A DNA stretch of 64,000 bases from Fremontodendron californicum (lineage: Eukaryota > Streptophyta > Magnoliopsida > Malvales > Malvaceae): the NCBI GenBank assembly GCA_030761205.1, contig JAULJL010000018.1, forward strand, positions 13,040,501 through 13,104,500. Direction: 5' to 3'. Under the pieces are notes generated by a model. The model had not been told where the DNA came from. It did no database searches and saw nothing but the letters and a program-made list of their open reading frames with translations. The stretch's first letter is position 1. Each line of letters starts with the position of its first letter. Below, piece after piece: positions 44,413 through 57,741 of this stretch. Both the position numbers and the translations under genes were made by a program.

Positions 44413-47400
44413 ACTAAGCTTCTATAACTACTTCAGCTTCCGTAGAGAAGTCACTTTTATCAGCAAATTAATTCAATAATTAAGGCATCACAGTACGTAG
44501 TCACTATGATGGCCCTTGTTTATTAGATAATAGCTATACTAGCTCTGAAGCAGAGCAAACAATTGCCCTGGGCATTTCTTATATATTTCGTTGCTATTCA
44601 TTCTCTTGTTTCTCTTCTTTCTTTCATCTTTCTTCATCTATAAAAGTTGAGGATAATTTTCCTGGATGGTATATTCATTGTGTTTCTATCTCATTTATGA
44701 AAAAATTCCTTATGTCCTAATAAGATATCATAAGGGTTAATATGTAAATTAGTTTTCGAACTATTCATAATATTTGGTATCTATTTTTTTTTTTTCAATT
44801 GGGTACTTAAACTTTATTTTTATCAAGCAAGTTAAACCAGTGGACTAATATCATTGTATAAAATATTGACGTGACTTAATTGATCAATACTAAGTCGTTA
44901 CGTATCAGGTCAATTCTACGTCAGCATTTAGAAAAATATTTGACTTGACATGTGTGACGACTTCGTATTGATCAACCATGCCACGTCAGAATTTTATGTA
45001 ATGGCTTTAGTCTACTATCTACTGACGAAATACAAATTCAGGTACTTAATTGTGAATTTTTTTTTTAGGTATAAAATCGTTAAAAGTTGTATATTTCAAA
45101 AGCCAATTTACGTATTAATCCATACCAAAATCCATAAAAACTTATGCTTGCAGTTAGGAACCTGAATTTGAATATCCAATTCAATCGATTGGATTTGTAT
45201 TTAAATCTTTGATTTATGAATTTATTAGTATTTTTAATGACTTTAAAATGCAAGTCCAGCTTTCCAAACACAGGGACAGGGTCCCAACTTCCAAATGAAT
45301 GAGTTGGCGATATTCAAAATGTGGACTCCTTATGTAATTAAGTGATCAAAATTTTCTATTCATAGGACTACGAAAGCAAAAGTCATACAAAATTAGTTCT
45401 CTAGTGAGTAGAATGATGGACAATGAAAAATGTAATAAAATAAACCTTTAACAATTTACTAACTTATAGATTTTTTTTTTAAAAAAATTAATTTGTTCAA
45501 ATAATATTAATTGGTGACTAAAGTGCTCTATCTATCTGTGTCTGGTGTGCCATGAATTCTCCAAGAAGTGATCAATTCATCAACAGCTTGATTTAATCCA
45601 AATCCCTTAAATCTTCTCTCTTTCGTGAAATCTATCAAAGCTTCCATTAAACATAAAAAATGTTCAAATTTGTGCATATTAAAATTTGAGAAATTCTCAC
45701 TAATAGAGTTTTTAACGGGTTAAAAAGATGATACATACTATTTAAAATATATTAAAAAATTAATTAAAAAAAAGATATATAACAATCTTTTAACTCTGTG
45801 AATTTATAATTTTTTACCGTTGATATATAAAAAAATAACTCTTAAAATTTTAGGCAAATTAATTGTACCTCTCGTCCCTTTGACTTTGATAAGTTTTTTG
45901 TCCTTAAAATTTTGATCTTAAATTTTTCTATTTTTACATGTAAAACTATATATCTATCCACCAAAATGCTAGCAATTACATTATGTTAGGAAAGTTGTAA
46001 GCAATAAAATTATTCATAAATTGCGTGAACCTCATACTTACAAATTGGTCGACGTCAATCATATACTTAAACGTAGATAATTAATCAACCAACACAATCG
46101 TCTTGTCATACTTAAACTTAGTAATTCGTGTATTTGTGTTATAATCGTGTTTAAATTATTATATTAATATAAATTTTGACACCCTAAATAATTAATGTTA
46201 TATAAATTTTGATATATTAGTGTGGTGTTCATGTTATTTTTCATATAATGTCGTATTTTGTATCTTATTTTAATTATTTTTTTATATTATTTTTGTGTCG
46301 TATAATCGCATTGTGTCAAAAATTATCAAATTTAATCATATTTTATTTTCTCTTAAGATGACCTGATATACATATTCAAACATGTCTTTTTTATTTTATT
46401 TTAAGGTGATATGCGTGCACGTCATTGAATAATGTTACGAGATATTAATCATATTATGCAATATTATATGCCTTACCTCTTTGAAACTATGTAATTAGGT
46501 TTGAACTTGTACTTTTGAAGATGATTATGATTGTTCATGAGTTTGGTAAAACAAGCATGGGATTTATTTTAATCTGGACAAATTTTTGAGAGAAAAATAA
46601 AAAACAATTTAAAGAATTGAAACAACAATTTCAAACAATAAAGGATTAAATAATTATAGATTAAAACTAAACATATCCACGACTAGGTACTCACAACTCA
46701 CTAGAATTATGAGTTTATAGCCCAACTTAAAGATGAATCTTGAGCCTGATTTTTTAAGTTCGATCTCGGTAATAATATTATTGTATTAATAAAATTATTT
46801 TTATCTATTTTTATTTTTTTAAAATATATTTAAAAATATTTAAATGTTTGAATAATAAATTTTGGATTGAATGGACAACTCAAGCTTGAATTTGGACCTA
46901 GTATTGAGAGATGTCGAAGTCAATCAAGCATGATCCATGAACACTTCTAATGGACACAGACTAAAATGATATATACTCCCAAAAGTTTAGATAAAAAAAT
47001 CAATGTTTGATATTATTTAAAAGAAAAAAAATAGGACAAGTAATTTTTGGATCAAAGTTTATACAGGACAAGAGTAAATGGGTAATATGCTCTAAATTAC
47101 ATACAATTTAGATGTTAAAATACATGTGGCGTACGTATAGATCGACAAATTGATAGCGGAATTATTTAATTTAGAGAGAGACTGAGGCCGTTTGGTACAT
47201 GGAAAATCTAAGGGAAAGGAAAATTTTATAGGAAAATTAAAGGAAAATAAAATCAAAGAGAGGAAAATGAAAATACCCATCTTGTTTGGATGTTACGAGG
47301 AAAAAGCTAAGGAAATTGGTAATGTATTTCCTATAAAAAATTCTTATTAGGTAATTAGCACTATTTAGAAAGAAAAAAAATGTGATAAAGAAATTGTTTA

Positions 47401-48056
47401 CTTATTAACGTCATATAAGCTTTTCGAAACATTAGAATTTTTATATTTTTCTAAACTGACAGAGGTTTTTTTTTTTTTTAAAGTCTTCACCCTTTCATAA
47501 GGAAAATAAAAAAGATAATCATTAACTCTCATGTAGGTCTATTAAGATGTAAATGAGATACTTATATTCGTAAGTAATTATTGTTAGATGTCATAGTATA
47601 TATTAAGTGTGTATATATACGAAATACGTATTTTAATATGAAGGTTGTCGTAGTAAGATACACGGTGTACATTTACGTACACAAATGATATCAAAGTGAA
47701 TGAGAAATTAGTCTCATTATTTACCCACTTGAAGAGGAAGGAAAGTTGGTTGAAGGTATGTGTGGTAGTCAACCCCACATAGGACTAAGAATGACTTTAG
47801 CTTATAGTTTATATAAGCTAGAGTGTCATGATGGGTTGGGCCCCAAGGGGTACCCAAGTTTTTGTGGAGGGTGAGGTCCTACACAACTTGGGCTAAACCA
47901 CGCGCCGCCGAGCCGAGCCAGGTTGGGTCGGGTTTGGGTCTGTAATTAATTTTTTTACCGTCCAACTGGTTTAATTTTGTCCAAACCGAACCAGCTCAAA
48001 ACCAACCAGCTTTATGTTTGTCCGAATAATTCTTCTTCTAGAATATGTCTGTTCGG
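44413..48056 (+). other. P450 downstream flank, unit 2
   Basis: Non-coding, collinear with units 1 and 3. It keeps the roughly 105 bp (about 44645-44750) missing in unit 1 and is an empty site for the foldback element. No gene. Confidence 0.65.
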
Positions 48057-48684
48057 TTCTTTAGTTTATTAGTTATTAGGTTTATTCTTATTTTCAATTG
48101 TAATTAATTTTATTTTTCTTGTACATACAAGTTTTTCTTTTCAGATTTCAAGCAAAAAGAGATGGCAGGTCCTACTTCAAAACCTTCAGAACCAACTAGA
48201 CAATCTCATCTCCATAGTTCAACAAGTGGCCATAAGTGAGATTCAACCATCAAGGCAGTGTGGAGTGTGCTTTATGATGGATCATCCAACCAATTGGTGC
48301 TCGTAATACTGAAAAGATAATTTTGAATCAGCCTATGATGTGAAAGGATACCAAAGCCAATAAAAGTTCCAACAACAACAGCGTGATCCTTTCCCAAACA
48401 CTTACAATGAGGGATGGTGGAATCATTCTAATTATGGCTACTCGGGAAATTATCAAGAAATAGATCCTTATGCCAACTTCAATCATCCATCGAGCTTCAA
48501 TCAATCATGGGAAAAACAACAAGATCTTCTTGAGACACCACATGTGACTCGCAACTCAGGTACTTAGTTAGAAGATCTTGTCAATTCCCTTACTACTAAC
48601 CAATTGCAAATGCGATAGGATATATAAGAAACAAACAGGCAAATGGCAACAAGAATGAGCTAATTAAAGACTCAAAAGAGTCAA

Positions 48685-49104
48685 ATGGCTAGTAGTATGG
48701 TGAGATTGATAGAAGAAGGATCTGGGGAACTACATGAACAACTCCCTTCCCAAACTATGATTGATCCAAAGGAGAATGTTAGTGCCACACAACTTGAGGA
48801 TGAATTAGAAAATCCAAGGGAACCCGAGGACGAAAAAGAACTAGAGATGGATTTACTTCTTGAAGATAATGAAGCTTCAATTTCAAAGATGAGTACATCA
48901 GCACCTGAGGTAACTTTTAAGGTTCCAATTTTTACTAATGTTTCTTTTCCACCTTTTCCTAGTAGATTCGCAAAGTTAAAGGAGGAGGAACATGAACAAG
49001 ACATGCTGGAAACCTTAAACAGTTATTTGTCGATGACATTCAACAAGTACCAAAAGTTGCACCATTCCTTGATGAGTTATGTACCACAAAGGATGATGGA
49101 ATAA
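48685..49104 (+). pseudogene. Athila-type linker ORF of B copy 2, frameshifted
   Basis: 139 codons with the coiled start, acidic middle and PPFPSRFAKLK. A one-base deletion after CTTAAACAG (about 49021, AGTTATTTG against AGTTTATTTG in copy 1) shifts the frame. The same deletion occurs in B copy 3, so units 2 and 3 share a more recent ancestor here. Confidence 0.7.
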
Positions 49105-51068
49105 TACTTGTAATGGAGAATGTATCCACTATTGTGCCAAGAAAGCTTCCTATCAAACACACAAATTTGGGAAGTTTCATGTATGAGCCTGACAAGCCTA
49201 AAAAGCTAAAAAGGGTGTTGGTTAGGTTGGACAACTTAACTTAAGTACTAATTGGGAAGGCATCCCAATTAATAAAGAAATTACCAACCTGCCATACTCA
49301 GATTTGCTTTCTTTTCCTTTTCCTTTTCCTTTTATTATTTTTATGTTTATTTGTTAATTGTTTGTTTAGTATTTTAGGATTATTTAGGTTGCATGAGTTT
49401 GTTTTGTTTTGAGTCTTAATTATTCCTATTCTTATGTTATTAGTTCTTTTCTCTTACACATGATTCTTTCATATGGGTTAATAGCATTACATTGAGGACA
49501 ATGTAAGAATTAACTGTGGGGGAAAAAGATTTAGGATTTCTTTTATTTTTGGCTATTATTTTTTTTGAGTCTTTAATAATATTATTATTATTTTTAGTGT
49601 GTTTTAGTTCCTTTTTAATACAATGATAAGATATGAATTATATAGGTCTAAAACTGGTTATTAGTGAGAAGATTTTCATGAGAATTAAGCTTGATACTAT
49701 TTTTCAAAGAGTCAATGTTGATATGATATGTTGATTGAGAAAGAAGCATGTTTAGACTTAATATTGACTTGTATAATCATCCTTGTGAGTTTTGAGCCTA
49801 TATGATTAATGCATTATACATATCAATCTAATTTTTTTCTTGAGTGCTCTTATGATTACATGATTCTCTAGAACTTGCTTTAAACCTTTTTGAGACTATA
49901 TTGATGCATGTAACAACATGAATATGATTGAGGCATTAGGCTTATAATTAGGGTCAATAGCCATCCATTATTGATGTTCAAAGAGAACATCCCCCTAATG
50001 AGCCAATTTGAGCCTACATTGAATAAGTTGTTTTATTGGTAACCACATCTTTTACCTAGCCTAAATGTACTTATATCCTTATCCTTGTTCTAAAGATGGA
50101 TTGAATGTTTTGAGACATATTGCAAAAACAAAGATATCTATTGAAAATTTAGGTTGGAAACAAGAGATAAGTGTGGGGGAGGAGAAAGGCAAAAGTCAAG
50201 AGAAAAAGAAAGGGAACATTGTAAAAAATACTTTCCTATTAAAAAAAAATTGAATCATCTCATGAACTTTTGGTTAAAGAAAAAGATGTTACAAAGTTGG
50301 TTAGAATGAAGCAAAGGCTCAACATGAATATTTAGCCTATGTTATTATGTGCTTTATAAGAGTTTTGAGAAGTTTTTTTTTTTTTTTTGTATGATCTTAT
50401 TATGTCTTTAAACTCTATGAAGTCTTTGGAACCTTTGTAATATCTTTTATCTTTTATTTATTAACCACATTACTACCTCTTGGCCCCATTACAACCTTGA
50501 ATAAAGATATCTTGATTTATGAAGTTGCATGATCTAAATAGTGGAGAATAGGTGGACAAGCAAGCATATGGTAGAACTATTTTCATGAGATTGATTGAGT
50601 GTAAACACTTTACCACTACCTTAAAGAGTGAAAATCATGATAGTATCCCATGTGAGAAGTTGAGATTAAGTTTGAATATGCACTATTTTGATTGAGATAT
50701 ATTATGTTAATATTGGCTTAACTCAAACTATTTACATTCAAGCATGATTTTTTGTGAAACTCTTTAAGCTATTGATTAGTATAAGACTTGTTCAATGATT
50801 ATCTCTAATTTATATTGGAAGGATTAGTTGTAATTATTATTATTATTTTTTTTAGTTTTTCTTATTTCTTCAATGTTTGTGGGTATCATCCTAGTAAACC
50901 CTCATAAGACTAAACTAGTCCACTAGGGACACCTAGGGGTTTAAAGGCTTGTGTCACATGCTAAGTGCCACCGTGATTTCCTACGAAAGTGGATTAGATT
51001 AGATTTTCTTATTTTATTTTTATTTTGTTTTTCTAGAGGACTAGCAAAAAGCTAACTGTGGGGGTATT
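49105..51068 (+). other. Non-coding 3' internal region of B copy 2
   Basis: No gene. Spacer with GTGTGGGGG tracts and the polypurine tract, which here reads AACTGTGGGGG before the LTR at 51069. Confidence 0.65.
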
Positions 51069-52563
51069 TGATAAGCTCATAAAATATACATTTTATGCCT
51101 TTTTATCTTTAGTTTTTGTTATGTTTTCGATCTTTGTCTTGTTTACTTATATTATATTTTTGAATTATAGGTATATTTAAAAGAATGAAGTCAAAAGATG
51201 TCAATAATGATGGTAAAGAGCTTACAAAATCATAATCACAAGATGGAAGAAGACTTGGGAGTTATTTGGAGAAACTTCCTTCTTAACTTTTGAAGCTGAC
51301 TTGAATACCTTTCCAACGATAGTTTACATGCCCAAATCGGACAAGAAATGGTCATCCAAATCAGCCGAAAAAGTGCGAGACAATACAGCAGTCAGACGGG
51401 CCAAGATAGGGAGCTCGGCGCCGCGGTGCCACATGGGCAAAAACTTGGTGCTGCAGCGCTGGAAGTTGGCTCTACAACACCGAGTTGCTGACTCCAAAAC
51501 CGCAAAATACGAAAAAAAACAGGATATTGCACAAAATTGCCTTATTTTGACTCCTAGCTTCCTTGATCAACAAGAAATGGTTTCCAAGGTCAAAAAGCTC
51601 TGTAAATACTATCTTTTGAGCCACAAACTATCATCATCTTTTGAGGAGACTCAAGGGATCATTCTTCTTCTTCTTCTTCTTCTTCTTCTTCTTCTTCTTC
51701 TGCTTCATTCTTTTATTTTTAGTTTTATGTATATATTATCTATGTCTATGTTAGGCTAAACTTCTCTTTGGTTAAGGGTGATTTCAATGCCCTAGACATG
51801 TTTTGTAATATATTTTTAGATTCTATCTATCATTAATTTTCTATCAAAGTTGCTTATGTTATTCCATAAGAATTGTTTATGATTTTTGTCTTGATTTGTT
51901 TAAGTGCGCAACTAGATAAATCTTGATAATTATCTAATGCTAGTTTAGGAGTCTTGATCCATGTAAATGTCTTGATTTCCTATTCGTAAGTGGCAATTTG
52001 TGATTAATGATTATGGTCAAGTTTTTGCTAATTGCAAAGTGGAACATAACCTAAATTAAACAATTCATGTTCATGCTTTTGTTGCTTAAATCAACCTATC
52101 TTTCTCATCATAAAGCTGCTGTCAAATTAAATTTAAAGATGTTCATCCTAGGTTGTTTGATAGTTAGAGATTAAATAGTGGCGTTCGTCTTGCTTAATGA
52201 CGAACTAAGGAAGGATTGGGGTAACACGGGAAGTTGTTATCTACGGTTGTTAGCTTTGATAGCTAATTGATGTTAATAGATCTGAATTTGATTCATAATA
52301 TTGTCTAGTGGTACAGAATGAACCTTTAGCCATATTTCTCACATTTGATTACTTCTTGTTTACTTATTTTTATTGTTTGCTTAAGTTTAAACTGATTTCA
52401 AAACCCCTTTAACTTTTGTTTTCTTTGAATTTAAGTTTTAAACTAGTGATTTATAAACTAAAACCCAATCTCTGTGGATTCGACCCTTGCATGCTACTTT
52501 ACTATAATTAATCATATTTTTGATGCAAAATTATAATTAAGATACACTCTTTTGGATGCATCA
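51069..52563 (+). repeat. 3' LTR of element B copy 2
   Basis: 1495 bp, TG...CA. A CTT microsatellite at about 51664-51700 is longer than in the first LTR. Matches 165-1658. Confidence 0.85.
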
Positions 52564-53397
52564 ATCAGAACTCACTTCTTCATAGAATTATGTTTTTCAA
52601 CCTCTTTTGTAATCTGAGTGCTTGACTCTGTTCTTCTATTAATGAATATTTCTCTAGCTGGTCAAAAAAAAAAAATTATAAGACTAAACTGACGTAAGAT
52701 ATTCAAAACTCCTCACACGTTTGGTACGATGCTAATAAAGTAACAATAAAACTATCGGACCTATATATCCTGTGAATAAACAGGTAAAATGCAACAAAAA
52801 AAAAAAAGAATATAAGAAAAAAATTAAACATTTGATACTACGTTAAGAATTAAATTTTAAAATCAACAAATAATAAGTGGAAAAACTCGTGTGTGCATAG
52901 ATATATGTAATTATTAAATCTAATGATCGATATGTTAAAATTTTAAATAATTATAAAATTAATTAATTTATATTGATATAATTTGATCTATATATATATA
53001 TATATATATATGAGGAGGGATCCACTTACACTAGTATAAAACTAAAGTTGTTTTACACACTTTTATAATTTTTTATACGATTCATATTTTAACAAACCGG
53101 CCGTTTGGATTTAACAATATATTTGTAATTGTCGTGTATGTAAAGTTTCGAATTAATCTGATATCTTTATTATATTGATCGAAAATACTGTATTTTTTAA
53201 TATATATTTAATGGTTGAAAGTTTTTTACGTCGAACAAATAGTTACACATTTTGAATTTACTCAAAACTCGATGTGCATGATCTACGTGAATAGAACATA
53301 AAATACAACGGTCGGATTAAACAAATATAAATCATATAAAAAGTTATGAAAGTGTGTAAAACAACTTTAATTTTACACTAGTTTACGTGGATTCCTC

Positions 53398-53429
<32 letters not shown>

Positions 53430-53746
53430 TCTATCAAACACAATAATTAATAGAAGTGGAACAATATCGTCCAATGAATTTATTAATTCATATCAATGGC
53501 ATATTTTTCCAATCAAACTGATACATTAACCATTTATTTATCTTTTTTTTTCTGTCTGTTCCATAAATTAATTATTTTGGGTTTGGATTTTTTAAGTTCA
53601 GATCATTTAAAACTCGGGTCATTTCGAATTTGAATTTTTGACTTTTTGATCAAATCAGATTTGAACAAGTTCGAATTTTTTCAAACGAGTTTTGGAATTG
53701 AAATTCATTTCTCAACTTGTAGTGAAGAATTGGCTCATAATTTGCC

Positions 53747-53777
<31 letters not shown>

Positions 53778-53860
53778 TTGCTAAATCAATTTGCCTATAT
53801 ATACTGCTTGATCATTTTAATCGGCAGCTATCTGAATGAAAATCAATTTGACCAACAAAC
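52564..53860 (+). other. Upstream region of P450 copy 3
   Basis: Matches 1659-2956, with the MITE at 53012-53400 and a TATA-like box at 53796-53803. No gene. Confidence 0.6.
53012..53400. mobile_element. MITE-like element, second copy
   Basis: 389 bp, same inverted ends as 2093-2481. It lies in the same place relative to the P450. Confidence 0.65.
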
Positions 53861-56800
53861 ATGGATCCCATCTTATTCTTCTTCACAATCTTCTTTCCAT
53901 CCATTTCTCTTGGATTCCTCGTATACTACAAAAAATCTAATTATGCTTCTCACCCTAACCTTCCACCCGGTAGGATGGGGTTGCCATTGATCGGTGAAAG
54001 CCTTGAATACCTCTTAGCAGGTCGAAAGGGTCATCCTGAGAAGTTCTTATACGATAGAATGGCAAAATACTCTTCACAAGTCTTCACGACTTCAATACTA
54101 GGAGAACCTATGGCAGTCGTTTGCGGCGCAGCTGGCAACAAATTCTTATTCTCCAATGAAAACAAGCTTGTCACTGCCTGGTGGCCAGATTCTGTTAACA
54201 GGATTTTCCCTTCTACACAATCAAGTTCAAAAGAAGAATCAAAGAAGATGAGGAAAATGCTACATAATTTTCTCAAACCAGAAGCCTTGCAAAAATACAT
54301 AGATATGATGGACATGATTGCTCAAAGACACTTTGAAGCGAGTTGGGAAGGCAAGAAAGAAATAACAGTGTTTCCACTTGCAAAAAGATATACATTTTGG
54401 GTTGCTTGCAAAGTGTTTTTGAGCATAGAAGACCCAGAGCATGTTTCTAAATTTGCCGATCCTTTCAATGCTTTGGTCTCTGGAATAATTTCTGTCCCCA
54501 TAAACTTACCGGGAACACCTTTCCGTCGAGCTATCAATGCTTCAGAATTGATCAGGAAGGAGTTGGTGGCGATCATCAAGCGGAGGAAGATTGATCTTGC
54601 AGAGAATAAAGCAGCCCCAAATCAAGATATTTTGTCTCACATGTTGCTTGCAACTGATGAGAGTGGGCAGTACTTGAATGAATTGAACATAGTTGACAGG
54701 ATTCTTGGTCTGTTGATTGGTGGACACGACACTGCTAGTGCTGCCATTACTTTCATTGTCAAGTATCTTGCTGAGCTTCCTAACATCTACAATGAGGTTT
54801 TCAAAGGTGATTTTCTAAACCCTTTTCTTGTTTACAAAATATTAATTAGTTCTATTTTGCTTAAATAATACTATTAATTTGTTCCTTTCCTTATGGAAAC
54901 TGATTTTCTCAAGAAAGAAACAGTTAGGTTAATTGTCCAGTAAAATTAGATGACTATCTTTTTTTTGTTCTTTATCTTTAAATTAGTAAAGTTTGTCTTT
55001 GGTATCCATTGATCTTTTGTCAAGCAACAATTTCGGATGCATATCATATCTGTATGGAAGAATTAACTATTATCCATATTGCAAGGAAATGGTCAAGTTA
55101 ATTATTATTATCTTCTATATTCTTTTCTATATATTGGCCCTCTCTAAAACATGTGAGGTTTCTTTACTAAAGAAAAAATAAGTTTCCTATTGCCACCAAA
55201 AGCATTTAATTTTCATTGGTTTAATTAGTATAAAAAATGGCAGATGTGTGTGACGGATCTTGACATTTGATTTTGGAGGGGCCAAATTAATATTATACTT
55301 TATATTAGATTTGTTCAAACACACACACACATATATATATATATACACGCAAATAATATTAATAAAAAGTAATCAATCTCATAAAATTATGAAATAAAAA
55401 TGTTACTATGATAGCATTAAACTTTTAAGAATAGAAAAACTTTCAAATTAATAGTAAAAGAAAAAAAACCATATACATTCATCTAATATTGTACTCATTT
55501 CACACATATAGTATATAAGTTTTCAAAATTCTATTATAACTCATAAAAGTTTTAGTACTTTTCATTTAAGTTCTTAGATAAATAGATAAAAAGTGAGTGT
55601 GTGAAATGAATGAATGAGATGAGTGCATGTACATTATTTATAGTAAAATTACTAATTACATAGTCTTTCAATGAATTATGAGAACTTTTTTTGGCAATTT
55701 AAAATTGAAATAAAAAGTAAATAAATCAATCGTTAAACAATATATTTTCTATCGACAATAAAAATAAATATAATTTTAAAAGAATGAACTTGAAAATTTG
55801 AAATTACAAATTATGATTTTATATTAATGTTTTATAAAGTGGTTTCCAATTTGAAATATATATATTTTTTAAACAAGATTGCATGATAATATTCGATAGA
55901 GATCTAGAGTAAAATTAAAAGTGAAAAATTATATGAAGAGGAGAAATTATAATTAGCTAAAAAGAAAAAAAAATACTCATTTGTTACTTTAGTTGAACAT
56001 TTGAAATTTTGTTAAAAGTCGAAATTTTAATTTGGTTTTTATTAAGTTCACATAATTATAATTTAAAACTAATAATAAGTCACTTAATTTTAAAGATTTG
56101 TAAATAATAATTGATGGGCACAAAAATAAAAAATAATAATATGATTTTAACTCTTTTTAAATTATAATTATGTATAAAATTAAATTATGAAATAAAATCA
56201 ATTTAAATTTATTAATATTAATATATATAAATACTAACAAAAATTTAAAAACATTGAGGGGGCCAAGGGTCATGAGGAGTTGCCTCTGCAGACACGACTC
56301 GTTAACCAACCAATAAAACAAAACTGAAGCTGGGGAAAAAATTGCAATTACATTTTTATATACACAAGTAAAGTCATACTTAATATTTAAATTTGCAAGA
56401 AAGTAGAAGGTACAAAAAGACTTAGAAGACAACAAGAAACTTAACGTTAGTTGTTTGGCGGAAAATAAATTTTAAAAAATAAATAAATTTTTTGAAAATA
56501 TTGATTTTTTTATTATTTGAATAATCGTGTATAAAATATTTTTTGTTATTTAATTATTCTTTTTAAAAATTTGCATTGATATAAAAAAGATCGATCTCTA
56601 CACTTGCTTTGCTTAAAGAAGGGATCGATCTTTATATGTATGGGATTAATCTTTTTTTTGTTTTGCTTCAAAAAGAGGTTGATTTTTTTTCTTTGCTTCA
56701 GTTTTGAAAAATATCTTATACTTCAAAAGCATAAATTATTTTCGGAAAAATAGATCAATTTTTCGTTGGTCAAATTATTTTTTACAAAACAAACATTTTT

Positions 56801-57741
56801 ATGCATGTATTTAATCAGTATTATAGTTCAACTTCAAAGTTATTTATAAGAAATAGTAATTAACTAATTAATTATGTCTGTTTGTTTTGCTGAAATCTAA
56901 AGAATAAATGAATGAACCTTTAGGTTAAGATTTTAAGACATTAATTTGGGTCTATTAATTAATAAGATATAGTTTTATTGATAATTAGTTAATATATGAT
57001 TCGTCCGTCCATACAGAGAAACTATGGAATATGAAGGAGTTCATTAGATTTTCATTCTAAACTTTGTATAGTATAGTTATTCATCTTCTTTTTTTTTTTT
57101 TTCTTTTTTTTTTTTCTGTCTAGCAGAACAAATAGAGATTGCAAGATCAAAAAAACCAGGGGAGTTGCTAACCTGGGAAGACATTCAAAAGATGAAATAT
57201 TCATGGAATGTAGCCTGTGAAGTGATGAGACTTGCTCCTCCACTTCAGGGTGCTTTCAGAGAGGCCATCACTGACTTCACATTTGCTGGTTTCTCCATTC
57301 CCAAGGGCTGGAAGGTTACATCTTTTTTCTTTTTAAAAAACTAAAATAAAATCTAAACTACAATTCCATGTCATTAATGTACAATTTAATTGACTAACAA
57401 GTAACAACCTTTCTGATTTTCAATTGATTCAGTTGCATTGGAACGCGAATTGAACACACAAAATTGCAGAGTGCTTTCCTGAGCCTGGGAAGTTTGATCC
57501 TGCAAGATTTGAAGGGAATGGACCAGCTCCTTATACATTTGTTCCATTTGGAGGAGGGCCAAGAATGTGTCCTGGAAAAGAGTTTGCCCGTCTGGAGATA
57601 CTCGTGTTCATGCACAATGTAATGAAAAGGTTTAATTGGCAAAAGCTGATATCTGATGAGAAGATAATAGTGGATCCATTGCCAATGCCAGCAAAAGGAC
57701 TCCCTGTCCGCCTCCTTCCCCATAAATCATCATTATGCTAA
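53861..57741 (+). pseudogene. CYP716A-like P450, copy 3: all exons present, nonsense codon in exon 3
   Basis: Exon 1 53861-54806, exon 2 57127-57314, exon 3 57433-57741, with GT..AG introns of 2320 and 118 bp. Total coding length would be 480 codons, normal for CYP716A. Motifs: membrane anchor (about 4-23), PPG hinge (35-37), GGHDT (287-291), EVMR (347-350), haem loop PFGGGPRMCPG (416-426). At 57451-57453 codon 385 is TGA where copies 1 and 2 have TCA (Ser). A product would stop before the haem-binding cysteine and be inactive. CYP716A enzymes commonly perform C-28 oxidation of triterpenes with cytochrome P450 reductase on the endoplasmic reticulum. If the TGA is a sequencing error, this would be the one complete gene of the window. 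Confidence 0.88.

Larger units (their letters stand above)
48057..52563 (+). mobile_element. Element B copy 2 with complete 3' LTR
   Basis: Same 5' truncation point as the other B copies. Internal region to 51068, 3' LTR 51069-52563. Better preserved than copy 1 in the Tyr-rich stretch (NYGYSGNYQEIDPYANF near 48431-48480). Confidence 0.85.

Noticed and set aside
51301..51759. 152-codon plus-strand ORF in the B LTR, with a shorter form at 396-617
   Set aside because: It is in an LTR, is interrupted in the other LTR copy, and includes a CTT microsatellite giving poly-Leu. No domain is seen.
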